A stretch of 64,000 nucleotides of DNA from Methanofollis formosanus (GCF_019633745.1 NZ_CP037968.1:1556789-1620788), one strand, 5' to 3'; positions 53,022 through 61,015 are shown, numbered from the stretch's first letter. Program-made: numbers and translations. The notes: generated from the sequence alone by a model not told the origin.

Positions 53022-53227
53022 TGGCGACGGCGCGGAAGAAGAAACTGCTGAAGGTCTGCAGGGACTGCCACAAGGTGGTGGAGGGCGATGTCTGCGTGAC
53101 CTGCGGGTCCAGCAACCTGACCGAGGACTGGGCAGGGTATCTGGTCATCATCAACCCGGAACGTTCCGAGATTGCGAAGCGGATGAATATCGATATGCCC
53201 GGAAGATACGCCCTGAAGGTCCGCTGA
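53021..53227 (+). CDS. spt4: Transcription elongation factor Spt4 (RpoE'')
   Basis: A 68-residue zinc-binding protein that partners Spt5 to increase RNA polymerase processivity. Zinc cysteines are in KVCRDCHKVVEGDVCVTCGSSNLTEDW. The C-terminus RSEIAKRMNIDMPGRYALKV is typical of archaeal Spt4. ATG 53021 shares one base with the rpo7 stop; a longer in-frame start lies inside rpo7 and is not used. Confidence 0.96.
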   Translation: MATARKKKLLKVCRDCHKVVEGDVCVTCGSSNLTEDWAGYLVIINPERSEIAKRMNIDMPGRYALKVR

Positions 53228-53712
53228 TGCTGCTCCTGCCCGACGAGCACCGAAAACGTTTCAAAGAGCCCTTCGGAGAACTCTTCTCCGAACTGGTAGA
53301 TGCCCTCCCGACGATCGAGGGGAAGACCGTCTACACCGTCGGAGACGTGGTGACGCACAACTTCCTGGCGGCCGGGGGGACGCCGGCGGTTGCGGTGATC
53401 GACGGGTATACGATGCGGTCGCCCTGTGGGAGAACGCCTCTCCTTCTTTTCAACCGGGTGCAGGTCAAAAACCCGGCCGGCGCCCTGACCGACGAACTCA
53501 CCGCGGCGCTGGAGGAGGCGGTCAGGAACCCGCCGACCCTGATCATGGTCGAGGGCGAGGAAGACCTTGCGGTGATCCCGCTCGCGCTCATCGCCCCGGA
53601 GGGTTCGGTCATTCTCTACGGCCAGCCCGGCGAGGGGGTCGTTGTCTGCAGGGTGAGCGGCGATCTGAAAAAGGCCGCAAAAGACCTCCTTTCTCTTTTC
53701 GTCCACGCATAG
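53227..53712 (+). CDS. GTP-dependent dephospho-CoA kinase (DUF359)
   Basis: A 161-residue protein of the archaeal GTP-dependent dephospho-CoA kinase family, which performs the last step of coenzyme A synthesis. Family markers are LPDEHRKRFKEPFGELFSE at the N-terminus and VYTVGDVVTHNFLAAGGTPAVAVIDG, then VEGEEDLAVIPLALIAPEGSVILYGQPGEGVVVC near the C-terminus. It follows spt4 with a 1-base overlap. Confidence 0.93.
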   Translation: MLLLPDEHRKRFKEPFGELFSELVDALPTIEGKTVYTVGDVVTHNFLAAGGTPAVAVIDGYTMRSPCGRTPLLLFNRVQVKNPAGALTDELTAALEEAVRNPPTLIMVEGEEDLAVIPLALIAPEGSVILYGQPGEGVVVCRVSGDLKKAAKDLLSLFVHA

Positions 53713-53736
53713 GTCGGGCCCGAGAGCCAGGCACCA

Positions 53737-53749
53737 TGTTTTAAATAAC
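53737..53749 (+). promoter_or_regulatory. TATA-like promoter of rps24e
   Basis: TGTTTTAAATAAC lies about 28-40 bases before the rps24e ATG at 53777, making it a likely promoter for the ribosomal protein pair and Kae1-Bud32. Confidence 0.55.
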
Positions 53750-53776
53750 CATGTCGACAATATTTGAGGGATATCG

Positions 53777-54073
53777 ATGGAATTCAAGATCACCCGTGAC
53801 TACCGGAACGAACTCCTGAGCCGGAGGGAACTCTACTTCACCCTCTCATATGAGGGTGCCACCCCCTCCCGGGCCGAGATCCTCGGGAAGCTGGGCGCAA
53901 TGTTCGACGCCAAGAGAGAACTGATGGTGCTCGACTCGACGAAGAAGCAGTTTGGCAAGATGGAGCTCGAGGGTGTCGCCAGGATCTATGACACCGCGGA
54001 CGACCTTGCAAAGACCGAGCGCGAATACCTGGTCAAGCGCAGCGCCGAAGTGAAAGCCGAGGAGGCTGAGTAA
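53777..54073 (+). CDS. rps24e: 30S ribosomal protein S24e
   Basis: The 98-residue protein matches S24e: [39 protein letters not shown], then [21 protein letters not shown]. It is a small-subunit ribosomal protein of Archaea and eukaryotes. The next gene, rps27ae, follows after 2 bases, the usual order. Confidence 0.96.
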   Translation: MEFKITRDYRNELLSRRELYFTLSYEGATPSRAEILGKLGAMFDAKRELMVLDSTKKQFGKMELEGVARIYDTADDLAKTEREYLVKRSAEVKAEEAE

Positions 54074-54075
54074 CC

Positions 54076-54261
54076 ATGGCGGCAAAGAAGGGAGCGGCCC
54101 CCGCGGCAGCGGTCAAGCGGAGCGCATTCTTCAAGGTCGAGGGCGAGACGGCTGTGCCGCAGCGGAAGTACTGTCCGCGGTGCGGCCCCGGCGTCTTCCT
54201 GGCCCAGCACAAGGACCGCCTTGCCTGTGGGAAGTGCGGCTATACTGAGTTCACCAAATAA
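54076..54261 (+). CDS. rps27ae: 30S ribosomal protein S27ae
   Basis: A 61-residue zinc-ribbon ribosomal protein: [30 protein letters not shown] holds the four zinc cysteines. The N-terminus is Ala/Lys-rich ([16 protein letters not shown]). It follows rps24e and precedes Kae1-Bud32, a conserved euryarchaeal order. Confidence 0.95.
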   Translation: MAAKKGAAPAAAVKRSAFFKVEGETAVPQRKYCPRCGPGVFLAQHKDRLACGKCGYTEFTK

Positions 54262-54266
54262 GCGGA

Positions 54267-55826
54267 ATGCGGAAGGGCGATAAGGTACTGGGGATCGAAG
54301 GGACAGCCTGGAACCTCAGTGCCGCTGTTTTTGGTGACGGCCTCATCTCCCTCTACTCTAAGCCGTACCAGCCGGCAAGTGGGGGGATTCACCCGCGGGA
54401 GGCGGCCCAGCACCATGCCTCCGAGATGCGGGAGGTCATCGCAAGGGTGCTCACCGCACCCGACGAGATCGAGGCTGTGGCCTTCTCGCAGGGCCCGGGG
54501 CTCGGGCCGTGCTTACGGACGGTGGCGACGGCAGCGAGAGCGCTCGCCCTCGCGCTGGACGTGCCCCTGGTCGGCGTGAACCATTGTGTCGCCCATGTGG
54601 AGATCGGGCGGTGGGCCACGGGGTGCGTGGACCCCATTACGCTGTACACCTCGGGAGCGAACACCCAGGTGTTCGGGTACCTGAACGGGCGGTACCGGAT
54701 CTTCGGCGAGACGCTGGATATCGGGCTCGGTAACGGGCTCGACAAGTTCGCACGGAGCAAGGGTCTTCCTCATCCGGGGGGGCCGAAGATCGAAGCGCTC
54801 GCACGGGGCGGGAACTATATTGATCTCCCCTACACGGTGAAGGGGATGGACCTCGCCTTTTCCGGTCTGATCTCCGCCGCCCAGGAGAGCACGGCCCCGA
54901 TCGAGGACGTCTGCCACTCGCTCCAGGAGACGGCCTTCGCCATGTGCGTCGAGGTGACCGAGCGGGCCCTGGCCCAGGCGGGCAAGGACGAGGTGCTGCT
55001 CGTCGGCGGGGTCGCCGCCAACACCCGGCTGCGCGAGATGCTCAGGACGATGTGCGAGGAGCGGGGGGCCCGACTGTTTGTACCTGAACCGCAGTTCTGC
55101 GGCGACAACGGGGCGATGATCGCCTACACCGGCAAGATCATGCTGGAGGCCGGGGCGACCCTGCCGGTCGAGGCCTCCAGGGCGAACTCCCACTACCGGA
55201 CCGACGAGGTCGAGGTGGTCTGGCGGCACGGCGACGAGCGGGAGGTGCCGGAGGCTGGCCCCCGCCGCGGGGCCGAGGCGCTCGTCACCATCGGCGAGGA
55301 GACGGTGACGAAGAGCCGGGTCTCCAAGTCGTACCGGGCGGAGGCCCTCGACACCAGACTGATCGCCGAGCGGACGCGGGCCGAGGCGCGGCTCATCGCC
55401 GCCGCACGGAAGGCCGGGGTGGCGACCCCGATCGTCTTCGATGTCTCGGAGGACACGATCACGATGGAGCGGGTGGAGGGCACCCTGCTCAGGGACGCAC
55501 CGACGCCCGAGCACCTGGAACTCGCGGGCGTCGCGGTCGGCCGTCTCCACGGCGCGGGGATCGTGCACGGCGACCTGACCACCTCCAACATGATCGAGCG
55601 CGACGGGCGGTGCGTGCTCATCGACTTCGGTCTGGCTCATGCCTCGGCGGAGGTCGAGGACCAGGGGGTGGACCTCCATGTGCTCTTCCAGATCCTGGAG
55701 AGCACGACCGAGAACCCCACAGAGTTGAAGGAGCATTTCATGCGGGGGTACGCCGCGGCCTTCCCGGGCGCGGCGGCGGCCGCGAAGCGCGAGCACGAGG
55801 TCGAACTGCGGGGGCGGTACCTCTGA
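54267..55826 (+). CDS. kae1-bud32: Kae1-Bud32 fusion, tRNA t6A modification and kinase
   Basis: The 519-residue fusion carries Kae1 (about 1-325), the KEOPS subunit that adds threonylcarbamoyl to adenosine-37 of ANN-decoding tRNAs, and Bud32 (about 335-519), its regulatory kinase/ATPase. Kae1 shows GIEGTAWNLSAAVF, the metal motif VNHCVAHVEIGRW, LYTSGANTQVFG and VGGVAANTRLREM. Bud32 has the kinase loop IVHGDLTTSNMI and the DFG-like IDFGLAHAS. Such fusions are known in many euryarchaea. It is followed by the XTP phosphatase gene with an unusual overlap. Confidence 0.96.
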   Translation: MRKGDKVLGIEGTAWNLSAAVFGDGLISLYSKPYQPASGGIHPREAAQHHASEMREVIARVLTAPDEIEAVAFSQGPGLGPCLRTVATAARALALALDVPLVGVNHCVAHVEIGRWATGCVDPITLYTSGANTQVFGYLNGRYRIFGETLDIGLGNGLDKFARSKGLPHPGGPKIEALARGGNYIDLPYTVKGMDLAFSGLISAAQESTAPIEDVCHSLQETAFAMCVEVTERALAQAGKDEVLLVGGVAANTRLREMLRTMCEERGARLFVPEPQFCGDNGAMIAYTGKIMLEAGATLPVEASRANSHYRTDEVEVVWRHGDEREVPEAGPRRGAEALVTIGEETVTKSRVSKSYRAEALDTRLIAERTRAEARLIAAARKAGVATPIVFDVSEDTITMERVEGTLLRDAPTPEHLELAGVAVGRLHGAGIVHGDLTTSNMIERDGRCVLIDFGLAHASAEVEDQGVDLHVLFQILESTTENPTELKEHFMRGYAAAFPGAAAAAKREHEVELRGRYL

Positions 55827-56371
55827 GACGGATCGCGGTGGTCACCTCCAACCCCCACAAGGTCGAGGAGGTGGCCGGGTTCTTCGCGGGGGTGGCCGAG
55901 GTCGAGCATGTCAGGATGGAGATCCCGGAGTACCGGGACGACGACGTGCGGGTCATCGCGCGGGAGAAGGCACGGTATGCCTATGCCCACCTCGGCCGGG
56001 CGCTTATCGTGGACGATACGGCCTTCTCCGTCGATGCCCTGAAGGGGTTCCCGGGCCCGTATGCGGCCTATGTGCAGGACCGGATCGGGAACGACGGGAT
56101 CCTGAAGTTGATGGAGGGCGTCGCCGACCGGCAGGCGCACTTCGAGACGGCGATCGCCTACGCCGACGACGAAGGCGAGGTCCACGTCTTCTCGGGCGTG
56201 GTCGAGGGCGAGGTCACCGGCGAGGCGCGGGGCGAGGAGGGCTTCGGGTACGACCCGATCTTCGCCGTCGGAGAACGGACGTTCGCCGAGATCCCCCTCG
56301 AAGAGAAGAGCAAAACCTCCCATCGGGCACGCGCGCTCGCGGCCTTCAGGGCATGGCTCGAGGATCAATAA
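55823..56371 (+). CDS. XTP/dITP (non-canonical purine NTP) pyrophosphatase, RdgB/HAM1-like
   Basis: A 182-residue enzyme that removes dITP and XTP from the nucleotide pool. Family motifs are VVTSNPHKVEEVAGFF at the N-terminus, ALIVDDTAFSVDALKGFPGPYAAYV, FETAIAYAD, and GEEGFGYDPIFAVGERTFAEIPLEEKSKTSHRARA at the C-terminus. No ATG, GTG or TTG lies before the RIAVV strand that the fold requires. The best full-length start is CTG 55823, in a CTGA overlap with the kae1-bud32 stop and after GGGGGCGG. GTG 55838 would cut into strand 1. Confidence 0.9.
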   Translation: MRRIAVVTSNPHKVEEVAGFFAGVAEVEHVRMEIPEYRDDDVRVIAREKARYAYAHLGRALIVDDTAFSVDALKGFPGPYAAYVQDRIGNDGILKLMEGVADRQAHFETAIAYADDEGEVHVFSGVVEGEVTGEARGEEGFGYDPIFAVGERTFAEIPLEEKSKTSHRARALAAFRAWLEDQ

Positions 56372-56427
56372 ACCTTAAGTCGGCGGACAGCATTGTACTT
56401 AGAACTGATTACGTGGTGAGATAAAAT

Positions 56428-56574
56428 ATGGCACGGTTCCCCGAAGCTGAAGCACGGCTGCTCAATGTCAAGATCTGCATGCGCTGCAACGCACGGAACG
56501 CGGTGAGGGCAACACAGTGTCGCAAGTGCGGCTACAAGCACCTGCGCCCCAAGAACAAGGACCGCAAGGCCTGA
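56428..56574 (+). CDS. rpl40e: 50S ribosomal protein L40e
   Basis: A 48-residue protein. It reads [23 protein letters not shown], then [25 protein letters not shown]. The four cysteines (CMRC and CRKC) form the zinc site of L40e, a small basic large-subunit ribosomal protein of Archaea and eukaryotes. GGTGAG lies about 10 bases before the ATG. It closes the information-processing cluster that starts with aIF2-gamma. Confidence 0.95.
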   Translation: MARFPEAEARLLNVKICMRCNARNAVRATQCRKCGYKHLRPKNKDRKA

Positions 56575-56670
56575 TCTCGGGAAGAACAGAGGGAGTTTCA
56601 TACCGGCCGGGGGGCCGGCAGGCCCTCACCATTCTTTTGTGTGCTCGTTGTGCCGAGCCATGGGCATGGC

Positions 56671-57321
56671 TTACGCACTGTAATAGGTGACTTTCTTTCC
56701 TTTCTCCGAGTATTCGCCGGCAAAGGTCTCGAGGTTGCGTTTGTACCCGATCCGGTCGACGACCCCGAGGGCACGCAGGTGTTCGCGCACCCGCATCACG
56801 TCCGCTTCGTCGCTCCAGTCGCGGGTGTAGACATAGACCACCTTGCGGTCGTCCCGTGAGTCGGGGTTGGGCCTGGCGGTGCTCACTTTTGCAGAGATGC
56901 CAAGGTCACCGGCGACGGTGGCGTCGCGGACGTTTTTCCAGAGGGCGTCGACCTCCGCAGTGTCGCAGAAGATGAGCCATTTTCCGGCCTGTTCGTCGGT
57001 GGGGCTGAGGCCGCGGGCCGCGGGGTTGTCGGCGGTGATCCAGTACATCTGCGTGGTCATGGTGGGGACGACGCCCTCGCCGGCCACGACCGTCCGGTAG
57101 ACCGCTTCGACGCTCCCGAAGCGGGCGAGAAGGGCGTCGGCGAGGGGGGGATAGTCCCTGGCGAAGTCGGCAAAGACCGCATTGAAGTCATCGAAAAAGT
57201 CGATCCCTGCCTCGACGCGGGAGAAGAGCGGGGCGCCGCGTGCTTCGAGCCCTTTGCTCAGCATGATCTCAAAGATGCCGTAGGCGGCATCGGCAAGGGT
57301 ATCGGAATCGACCTCGTCCAT
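56671..57321 (-). CDS. DUF1917-like family protein
   Basis: A 216-residue protein. The C-terminal half resembles the DUF1917 (Basl-like, eIF4E-like fold) family: NPAARGLSPTDEQAGKWLIFCDTAEVDALWKNVRDAT, then GISAKVSTA, VVYVYTRDWSDEADVMRVREHLRALGVVDRIGYKRNLETFAGEYSEKG. The N-terminal half is helical. ATG 57321 follows AAGGA; ATG 57360 would add 13 residues. The next minus-strand gene upstream is thi4, 71 bases away. No function is assigned. Confidence 0.72.
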   Translation of the reverse strand: MDEVDSDTLADAAYGIFEIMLSKGLEARGAPLFSRVEAGIDFFDDFNAVFADFARDYPPLADALLARFGSVEAVYRTVVAGEGVVPTMTTQMYWITADNPAARGLSPTDEQAGKWLIFCDTAEVDALWKNVRDATVAGDLGISAKVSTARPNPDSRDDRKVVYVYTRDWSDEADVMRVREHLRALGVVDRIGYKRNLETFAGEYSEKGKKVTYYSA

Positions 57322-57392
57322 GATTAATTCCTTGGAGAGGGGATGAAAAAAGGTTGTCATCCGGATCCCGCACCCGGGATCGCGGGGGAGGC

Positions 57393-58157
57393 TCAGGACC
57401 TGAGGGCGGCGGCCACGAGTGCGGCGGCCCGCTCGCCGGAGAGGAGCATGCCGCCGAAGATCGGGCCCATCCGGCACTCGCCCGCGACGGCGTTGGCGGC
57501 CATGCCGCAGACCCAGAGGCCGGGGAAGACTTCTCTGGTGTGGTCGACGATCCTGCTCTCGGCCCGCTCGGCCCACATATACCCCTCGCCTTTGATGGTG
57601 AGGTCGGCACCCTTGCGGGCGACCATGTGGGAGATGGTGGCGTCGTGGCCGGTGGCGTCGACGACGGCCCGGCACCTGATGGTGAGGGGGTCGACGTGGA
57701 GGCCGGCCATCTCGACCGGGCTCCAGTTGACGACCAGGCCGGAGACGCGGCCGTCGCCTTTGACGACGACGTCTTCAACGGCGATGAGGTTGAAGAACTC
57801 GGCACCGGCGGTGCAGGCGGCGGCGGTGAGTTTGGAGACGGCCTCCACCGACTTCGCGACATGGTAGCCGGGTTCGAACTCGGTCGAGGCGATCCCGAAG
57901 TGATCGAGGAGGCGTTTTGCGCCGTCCTGGACGACGATCCTGGGGAACATCATCCCGCCGCCCCACATGCCTCCGCCGATGGAGAGTTTCTTCTCAATGA
58001 GCCCGACCTTGAGGCCGTTCTCTGCAAGGAGTGCGGCGCAGGTGATCCCGGATGGTCCGCCGCCGACGACCGCGACGTCGAGTTCGAGGTACTCGGTCAT
58101 CGTCTCCATCTGGGTGGCCAGGATCGCCCTGCTGATTGTCACTTCATCGAGTTCCAT
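57393..58157 (-). CDS. thi4: Thiazole synthase Thi4 (archaeal, sulfide-dependent type)
   Basis: Thi4 makes the thiazole part of thiamine from NAD and glycine. The 254-residue protein has an FAD/NAD-binding LDVAVVGGGPSGITCAALLAENGLKVGLIEKKLSIGGGMWGGGMMF region. It has RCRAVVDATGHDATI near residue 170 and ends VCGMAANAVAGECRMGPIFGGMLLSGERAA. Where yeast Thi4 has the sulfur-donating Cys205, this protein has His (EMAGLHVDPLTI). It should therefore use free sulfide, as known for the Methanocaldococcus enzyme. ATG 58157 is chosen over the upstream in-frame start at 58205. Confidence 0.93.
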   Translation of the reverse strand: MELDEVTISRAILATQMETMTEYLELDVAVVGGGPSGITCAALLAENGLKVGLIEKKLSIGGGMWGGGMMFPRIVVQDGAKRLLDHFGIASTEFEPGYHVAKSVEAVSKLTAAACTAGAEFFNLIAVEDVVVKGDGRVSGLVVNWSPVEMAGLHVDPLTIRCRAVVDATGHDATISHMVARKGADLTIKGEGYMWAERAESRIVDHTREVFPGLWVCGMAANAVAGECRMGPIFGGMLLSGERAAALVAAALRS

Positions 58158-58271
58158 CGCTTCCACTTCGCAGAACAGATTGGATATCCCTCTACAAATA
58201 GCCATTCTCCATTATCAGTACGGTCGGAGGTATTATGGGGCGAGAGGGTACAGTGAATATTTGATCATTCT

Positions 58272-59156
58272 ATGAAATGGAAACGTGATCTGGGGCTCAC
58301 GATGAGGCAGATCATGACCTGGGCACTTCTGCTCCTGGTCTATCTGGTCTTCCTCACGATCCTCGGAACTCTGTTCGGTGTCGGGCCGTGGACGCTTGTC
58401 GCTATCGCCTTCGTGATAGCGTTCGCCCAGTATTTCTTCTCGGACAAACTGGTGCTGATGAGCACCGGGGCCCGCGAGGTGTCGCCCGAGGAGTATCCCG
58501 TGCTCCACGACGTGGTGGAGAAACTGGCCGCCGAGGCCGGGATCCCCAAGCCGCGGGTCGCGGTGATGCCCACCCCGGTCCCGAACGCCTTTGCGACGGG
58601 GCGGAGCCCGAGCCATGCGGTGGTCGCGGCGACCGATTCGATCCTCCGTCTGCTCACCCGCGAAGAACTCGAGGCGGTGCTCGCCCACGAGATCGCCCAT
58701 GTGAAGAACCGGGACGTGATGACCCTCACCATTGCGAGTTTCCTTGCGATGGTGGCGGCGATCATCATGCAGAATGCCTGGCTCTTCTCCATCGCGGACC
58801 GCCGGGAAGGCGGCGCATGGATGGCGGCATGGGTCGTCTCCATCGTCGTCTGGATCGTCTCCACGCTGCTGGTCAGGTCGCTCTCCCGGTACCGGGAGTT
58901 CGCGGCAGACCGCGGCAGCGCCTACATCACCAGGAACCCGAAGGCGCTGGTCTCCGCGCTCTACAAGATCAGCGGGCGGATGGACATGGTGCCGGCCGAG
59001 AAGCGGCAAGAGGTCGAGGGGGCAAATGCCTTCTTCATCCTCCCGGCCCTCTCGGGCAACACCCTGATGGAGCTCTTCTCCACCCACCCGACGCTTGAGA
59101 AGCGGGTGGAGGCGCTCGAGGCGCTCGAAGAAGAAGTCAGGTATATGCCGAGGTAA
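58272..59156 (+). CDS. htpX: HtpX-type membrane zinc metalloprotease
   Basis: A 294-residue M48-family membrane protease that degrades damaged membrane proteins. It has hydrophobic segments at about 13-35 and 37-54, the zinc motif EAVLAHEIAHVKNRD near residue 140, two more membrane helices (about 155-175 and 180-205) and the third-ligand region SRYREFAADRGSAYIT near 213. It ends with TLMELFSTHPTLEKRVEALEALEEE. It is divergent from thi4, with 114 bases between starts. Confidence 0.93.
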   Translation: MKWKRDLGLTMRQIMTWALLLLVYLVFLTILGTLFGVGPWTLVAIAFVIAFAQYFFSDKLVLMSTGAREVSPEEYPVLHDVVEKLAAEAGIPKPRVAVMPTPVPNAFATGRSPSHAVVAATDSILRLLTREELEAVLAHEIAHVKNRDVMTLTIASFLAMVAAIIMQNAWLFSIADRREGGAWMAAWVVSIVVWIVSTLLVRSLSRYREFAADRGSAYITRNPKALVSALYKISGRMDMVPAEKRQEVEGANAFFILPALSGNTLMELFSTHPTLEKRVEALEALEEEVRYMPR

Positions 59157-59224
59157 CCCCTCGGGCAATACCATTTTATCTTCACGGCGCGAATATTGTA
59201 CGGTATTCCCATACGGAATGCAGC

Positions 59225-59295
59225 GCATCGATGGTCTAGTGGCATGACTTTGGCCTTCCAAGCCAATAGCCCGGGTTCAATTCCCGGTCGATGCA
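59225..59295 (+). tRNA. tRNA-Gly (anticodon TCC)
   Basis: A 71-base cloverleaf: acceptor GCATCGA pairs with TCGATGC, discriminator A. The anticodon stem TTGGC/GCCAA holds the loop CTTCCAA with anticodon TCC. The T arm CCGGG-TTCAATT-CCCGG is intact. The 3' CCA is not encoded. It reads GGA glycine codons. Confidence 0.95.
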
Positions 59296-59434
59296 TCGCT
59301 TTTGAAAAGTTTTTTCCGGGCAGTGGAACGCACGCCCGGCGCGGTTCGGGGTTCATGCACGAAGAGAAATAGCAGGCGGCCCGGCGGCGGGAAGAAAGTT
59401 TATTACCGCCCTGCACCTATCTATACGAGGACAT

Positions 59435-59508
59435 GGGCTCGTGGTCTAGCCGGTTATGACGTCGCCTTCACACGGCGGAGGTCCTGAGTTCGAATCTCAG
59501 CGGGCCCA
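59435..59508 (+). tRNA. tRNA-Val (anticodon CAC)
   Basis: A 74-base cloverleaf: acceptor GGGCTCG pairs with CGGGCCC (one T-G wobble), discriminator A. The anticodon loop is TTCACAC with anticodon CAC, and the T arm CTGAG-TTCGAAT-CTCAG is intact. The 3' CCA is not encoded. It reads GUG valine codons. It is followed by the AT-richer accessory region. Confidence 0.95.
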
Positions 59509-59596
59509 TCTTTCTTTTGTGATGTTGTTGGTGTAGTTGAGGGTGTTTTTCAAGAGTGGTGACGATCCGATTTCAGTTGTGAGCCGCCATCAAAAC

Positions 59597-60109
59597 TTAT
59601 CTCTTACTTCTCTTTTTTGAAGATCCCATCTGGGTGCGATTCTGAGATGTTTTAGTGCGTTTTTTTCGATTTTTAGGGGTTTTGTCAATTACGCGTATTT
59701 TTTTCGGATTGAATGAATAATCGCCATTCCTATCAACAAAGTCAGAAATCTGCTCTCTCAAGTCATCATATTTGTTGGGATCAGTATTGCCCACAAGAAC
59801 AATGATAATGTCATGATACTGACCCCAATATCTGTGAAGCTGCCCCAGCGCTCGATCAACCTTGGCTTTTTCTTTCAAATCTTTTTTCAACTCGATACCT
59901 ATTGATCGGTCCACCACAATGTCACACAACGATCTCCCGCTTTCAGGTTGAATCGTTACCTTCCGATTTGAGAAGGGAGATTCCTGGTTTAATCGTTCCC
60001 GTAAATATTGTATTAAATCATCCCTGTAACCATCCTCTTTCCTATAATTCTTTTCAGGAGTCCAACGGTTTATAGCTCCAATCGTATCACCAAACAGATC
60101 ATCAAACAT
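59597..60109 (-). CDS. PD-(D/E)XK-like nuclease-fold protein
   Basis: A 170-residue protein in AT-rich DNA, unlike its neighbours, so probably acquired. Near residue 63 it shows CDIVVDRSIGIELKKDL, matching the PD-(D/E)XK core pattern (Asp63, Glu73, Lys75). An earlier helix carries KEDGYRDDLIQYLRERL. A strand after the core, YHDIIIVLVG, and a basic Lys/Arg-rich tail (KNRKKRTKTSQNRTQ) follow. It could be a small restriction-like or viral defence nuclease. A GGGAGTGAT site precedes the ATG, just after the stop of the small membrane-protein frame. Specific family not recognised. Confidence 0.65.
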   Translation of the reverse strand: MFDDLFGDTIGAINRWTPEKNYRKEDGYRDDLIQYLRERLNQESPFSNRKVTIQPESGRSLCDIVVDRSIGIELKKDLKEKAKVDRALGQLHRYWGQYHDIIIVLVGNTDPNKYDDLREQISDFVDRNGDYSFNPKKIRVIDKTPKNRKKRTKTSQNRTQMGSSKKRSKR

Positions 60110-60127
60110 CAAATCACTCCCACTTGA

Positions 60128-60352
60128 TCATATCAGAGGCAATAAAGTCATAACAACCTTATATAGGACAAATATGAGAAGAATCACCACAATAAGATTT
60201 CTCAGGCCGTAGATTATAGAATCAAAAAGCATGTGCAACCATAGGGCGATACGATATATATTAGAATCGAAATGATCTCCGCATGACGATAAAATAAGCA
60301 AAGTGCCCCCATATACTTGAATTGTCGATACAAATATCAACAAAAATAACAA
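60128..60352 (-). CDS. Small two-helix membrane protein next to nuclease-like gene
   Basis: A 74-residue AT-rich frame with a TTG start. It has hydrophobic segments at about 1-22 and 50-74 joined by a loop (GDHFDSNIYRIALWLHMLFDSIIYGLRN). It ends 18 bases before the nuclease-like ATG, and that gene's ribosome-binding site lies in the gap, so the two may be one transcript. No family is recognised and the start is not certain; it may be part of a two-gene defence or toxin module. Confidence 0.4.
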   Translation of the reverse strand: MLFLLIFVSTIQVYGGTLLILSSCGDHFDSNIYRIALWLHMLFDSIIYGLRNLIVVILLIFVLYKVVMTLLPLI

Positions 60353-60366
60353 ACGTTATTATATCC
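60353..60366 (+). promoter_or_regulatory. TATA-like promoter between divergent small genes
   Basis: ACGTTATTATATCC lies 26-39 bases before the ATG at 60392 and would give a nearly leaderless transcript to the small basic protein. Its other strand could serve the membrane-protein gene, though the distance there is too short for a standard start. Confidence 0.4.
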
Positions 60367-60391
60367 CACGTTGAATCTGAATCAGATAACC

Positions 60392-60553
60392 ATGTCACAA
60401 AAAAGAGGACCTAAAACTCTCACAGGAATGATCCGAAAGATGGAAACAGGAGATGGGAGAAGAAAAACCGGATTTGAAAAACTAATGGATGGAGACGTAA
60501 ACCCATTTACCGGGGAAGATATCAAAAAAAATAGAAAAAGAAAGAAGCGTTAA
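60392..60553 (+). CDS. Small basic protein, uncharacterised
   Basis: A 53-residue very basic protein: SQKRGPKTLTGMIRKMETGD at the N-terminus and KKNRKRKKR at the C-terminus, with FEKLMDGDVNPFTGEDI in between. It is divergent from the membrane/nuclease-like pair and lies behind a TATA-like element. It could bind nucleic acid, but no family is recognised. Confidence is limited by size. Confidence 0.45.
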   Translation: MSQKRGPKTLTGMIRKMETGDGRRKTGFEKLMDGDVNPFTGEDIKKNRKRKKR

Positions 60554-60817
60554 ATCCAAATCAAGGCATTTTAGATCATTCGGCTCTGTAGAATCGCCAT
60601 GAAGTGAAAGCACGCCTCAAGCATACTACGTGAAAAGTTTTTCATGGTAAATGCTCTGGATACCCATCTCTGCGGGGGGCTGGCCGCCCCCGAACCCCCG
60701 CGCCAAGATAGGCGGTGGACTGCAACCCCCTCCCCAGAGTAATCTCTCCGCCTTCCGTCCCAATCTTCATCTCTGCGGTATTTTTTCACGAACAATTCTT
60801 GGGCTTTGGAAATCATT
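60554..60817. repeat. Spacer with family B repeat and a fragment of the Imm5-like gene start
   Basis: No complete gene. Bases 60598-60640 repeat the AGTGAAAGCACGCCTCAAGCATAC word also seen near 6266. Bases 60668-60725 are a family B repeat (GGGGGGCTGGCCGCCCCC, GAACCCCCGCGCCAAGATAGGCGG). Bases about 60766-60825 match 63640-63701 almost perfectly. That fragment encodes, on the minus strand, the first residues (MISKAQELFVKKYRR) of the Imm5-like protein found whole at 63.2-63.7 kb, so this is a broken 5' copy. Confidence 0.65.
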
Positions 60818-61015
60818 ATGATGGTTCTCTTCGACGGAGGCAGCGCCCCCGGCGCGAAAGTGAAGAAAGGCAAGGTCACACAGAACAAAATATCACCGGT
60901 AATTGTGGTGAGCGTGCTTGCCCTCTCACCGATCATCGTACTCTATAGGTTGTTCACCGGCGTCGATCTCTTCGGGATCATCCAGGGAGGGGTGCCGGTG
61001 TTGTTCAGACCCTGA
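60818..61015 (+). CDS. Possible small membrane protein
   Basis: A 65-residue frame with one likely membrane helix (PVIVVSVLALSPIIVLYRLF, about 31-50) after a short polar, glycine-rich start, and ending GGVPVLFRP. Its first codons lie inside the fragment copied from the Imm5-like gene edge, so the start could be accidental. It may be a real small membrane protein or the remains of one. Confidence 0.35.
   Translation: MMVLFDGGSAPGAKVKKGKVTQNKISPVIVVSVLALSPIIVLYRLFTGVDLFGIIQGGVPVLFRP

Noticed and set aside
58158-58271. Thiamine (TPP) riboswitch before thi4
   Set aside because: The 114-base divergent spacer shows no TPP-box motifs and is too short for the structure plus promoters.
60571-60936. 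121-codon minus-strand frame containing MISKAQELFVKKYRR
   Set aside because: Only the short piece copied from the Imm5-like gene is protein-like; the rest reads through a family B repeat and unrelated sequence.
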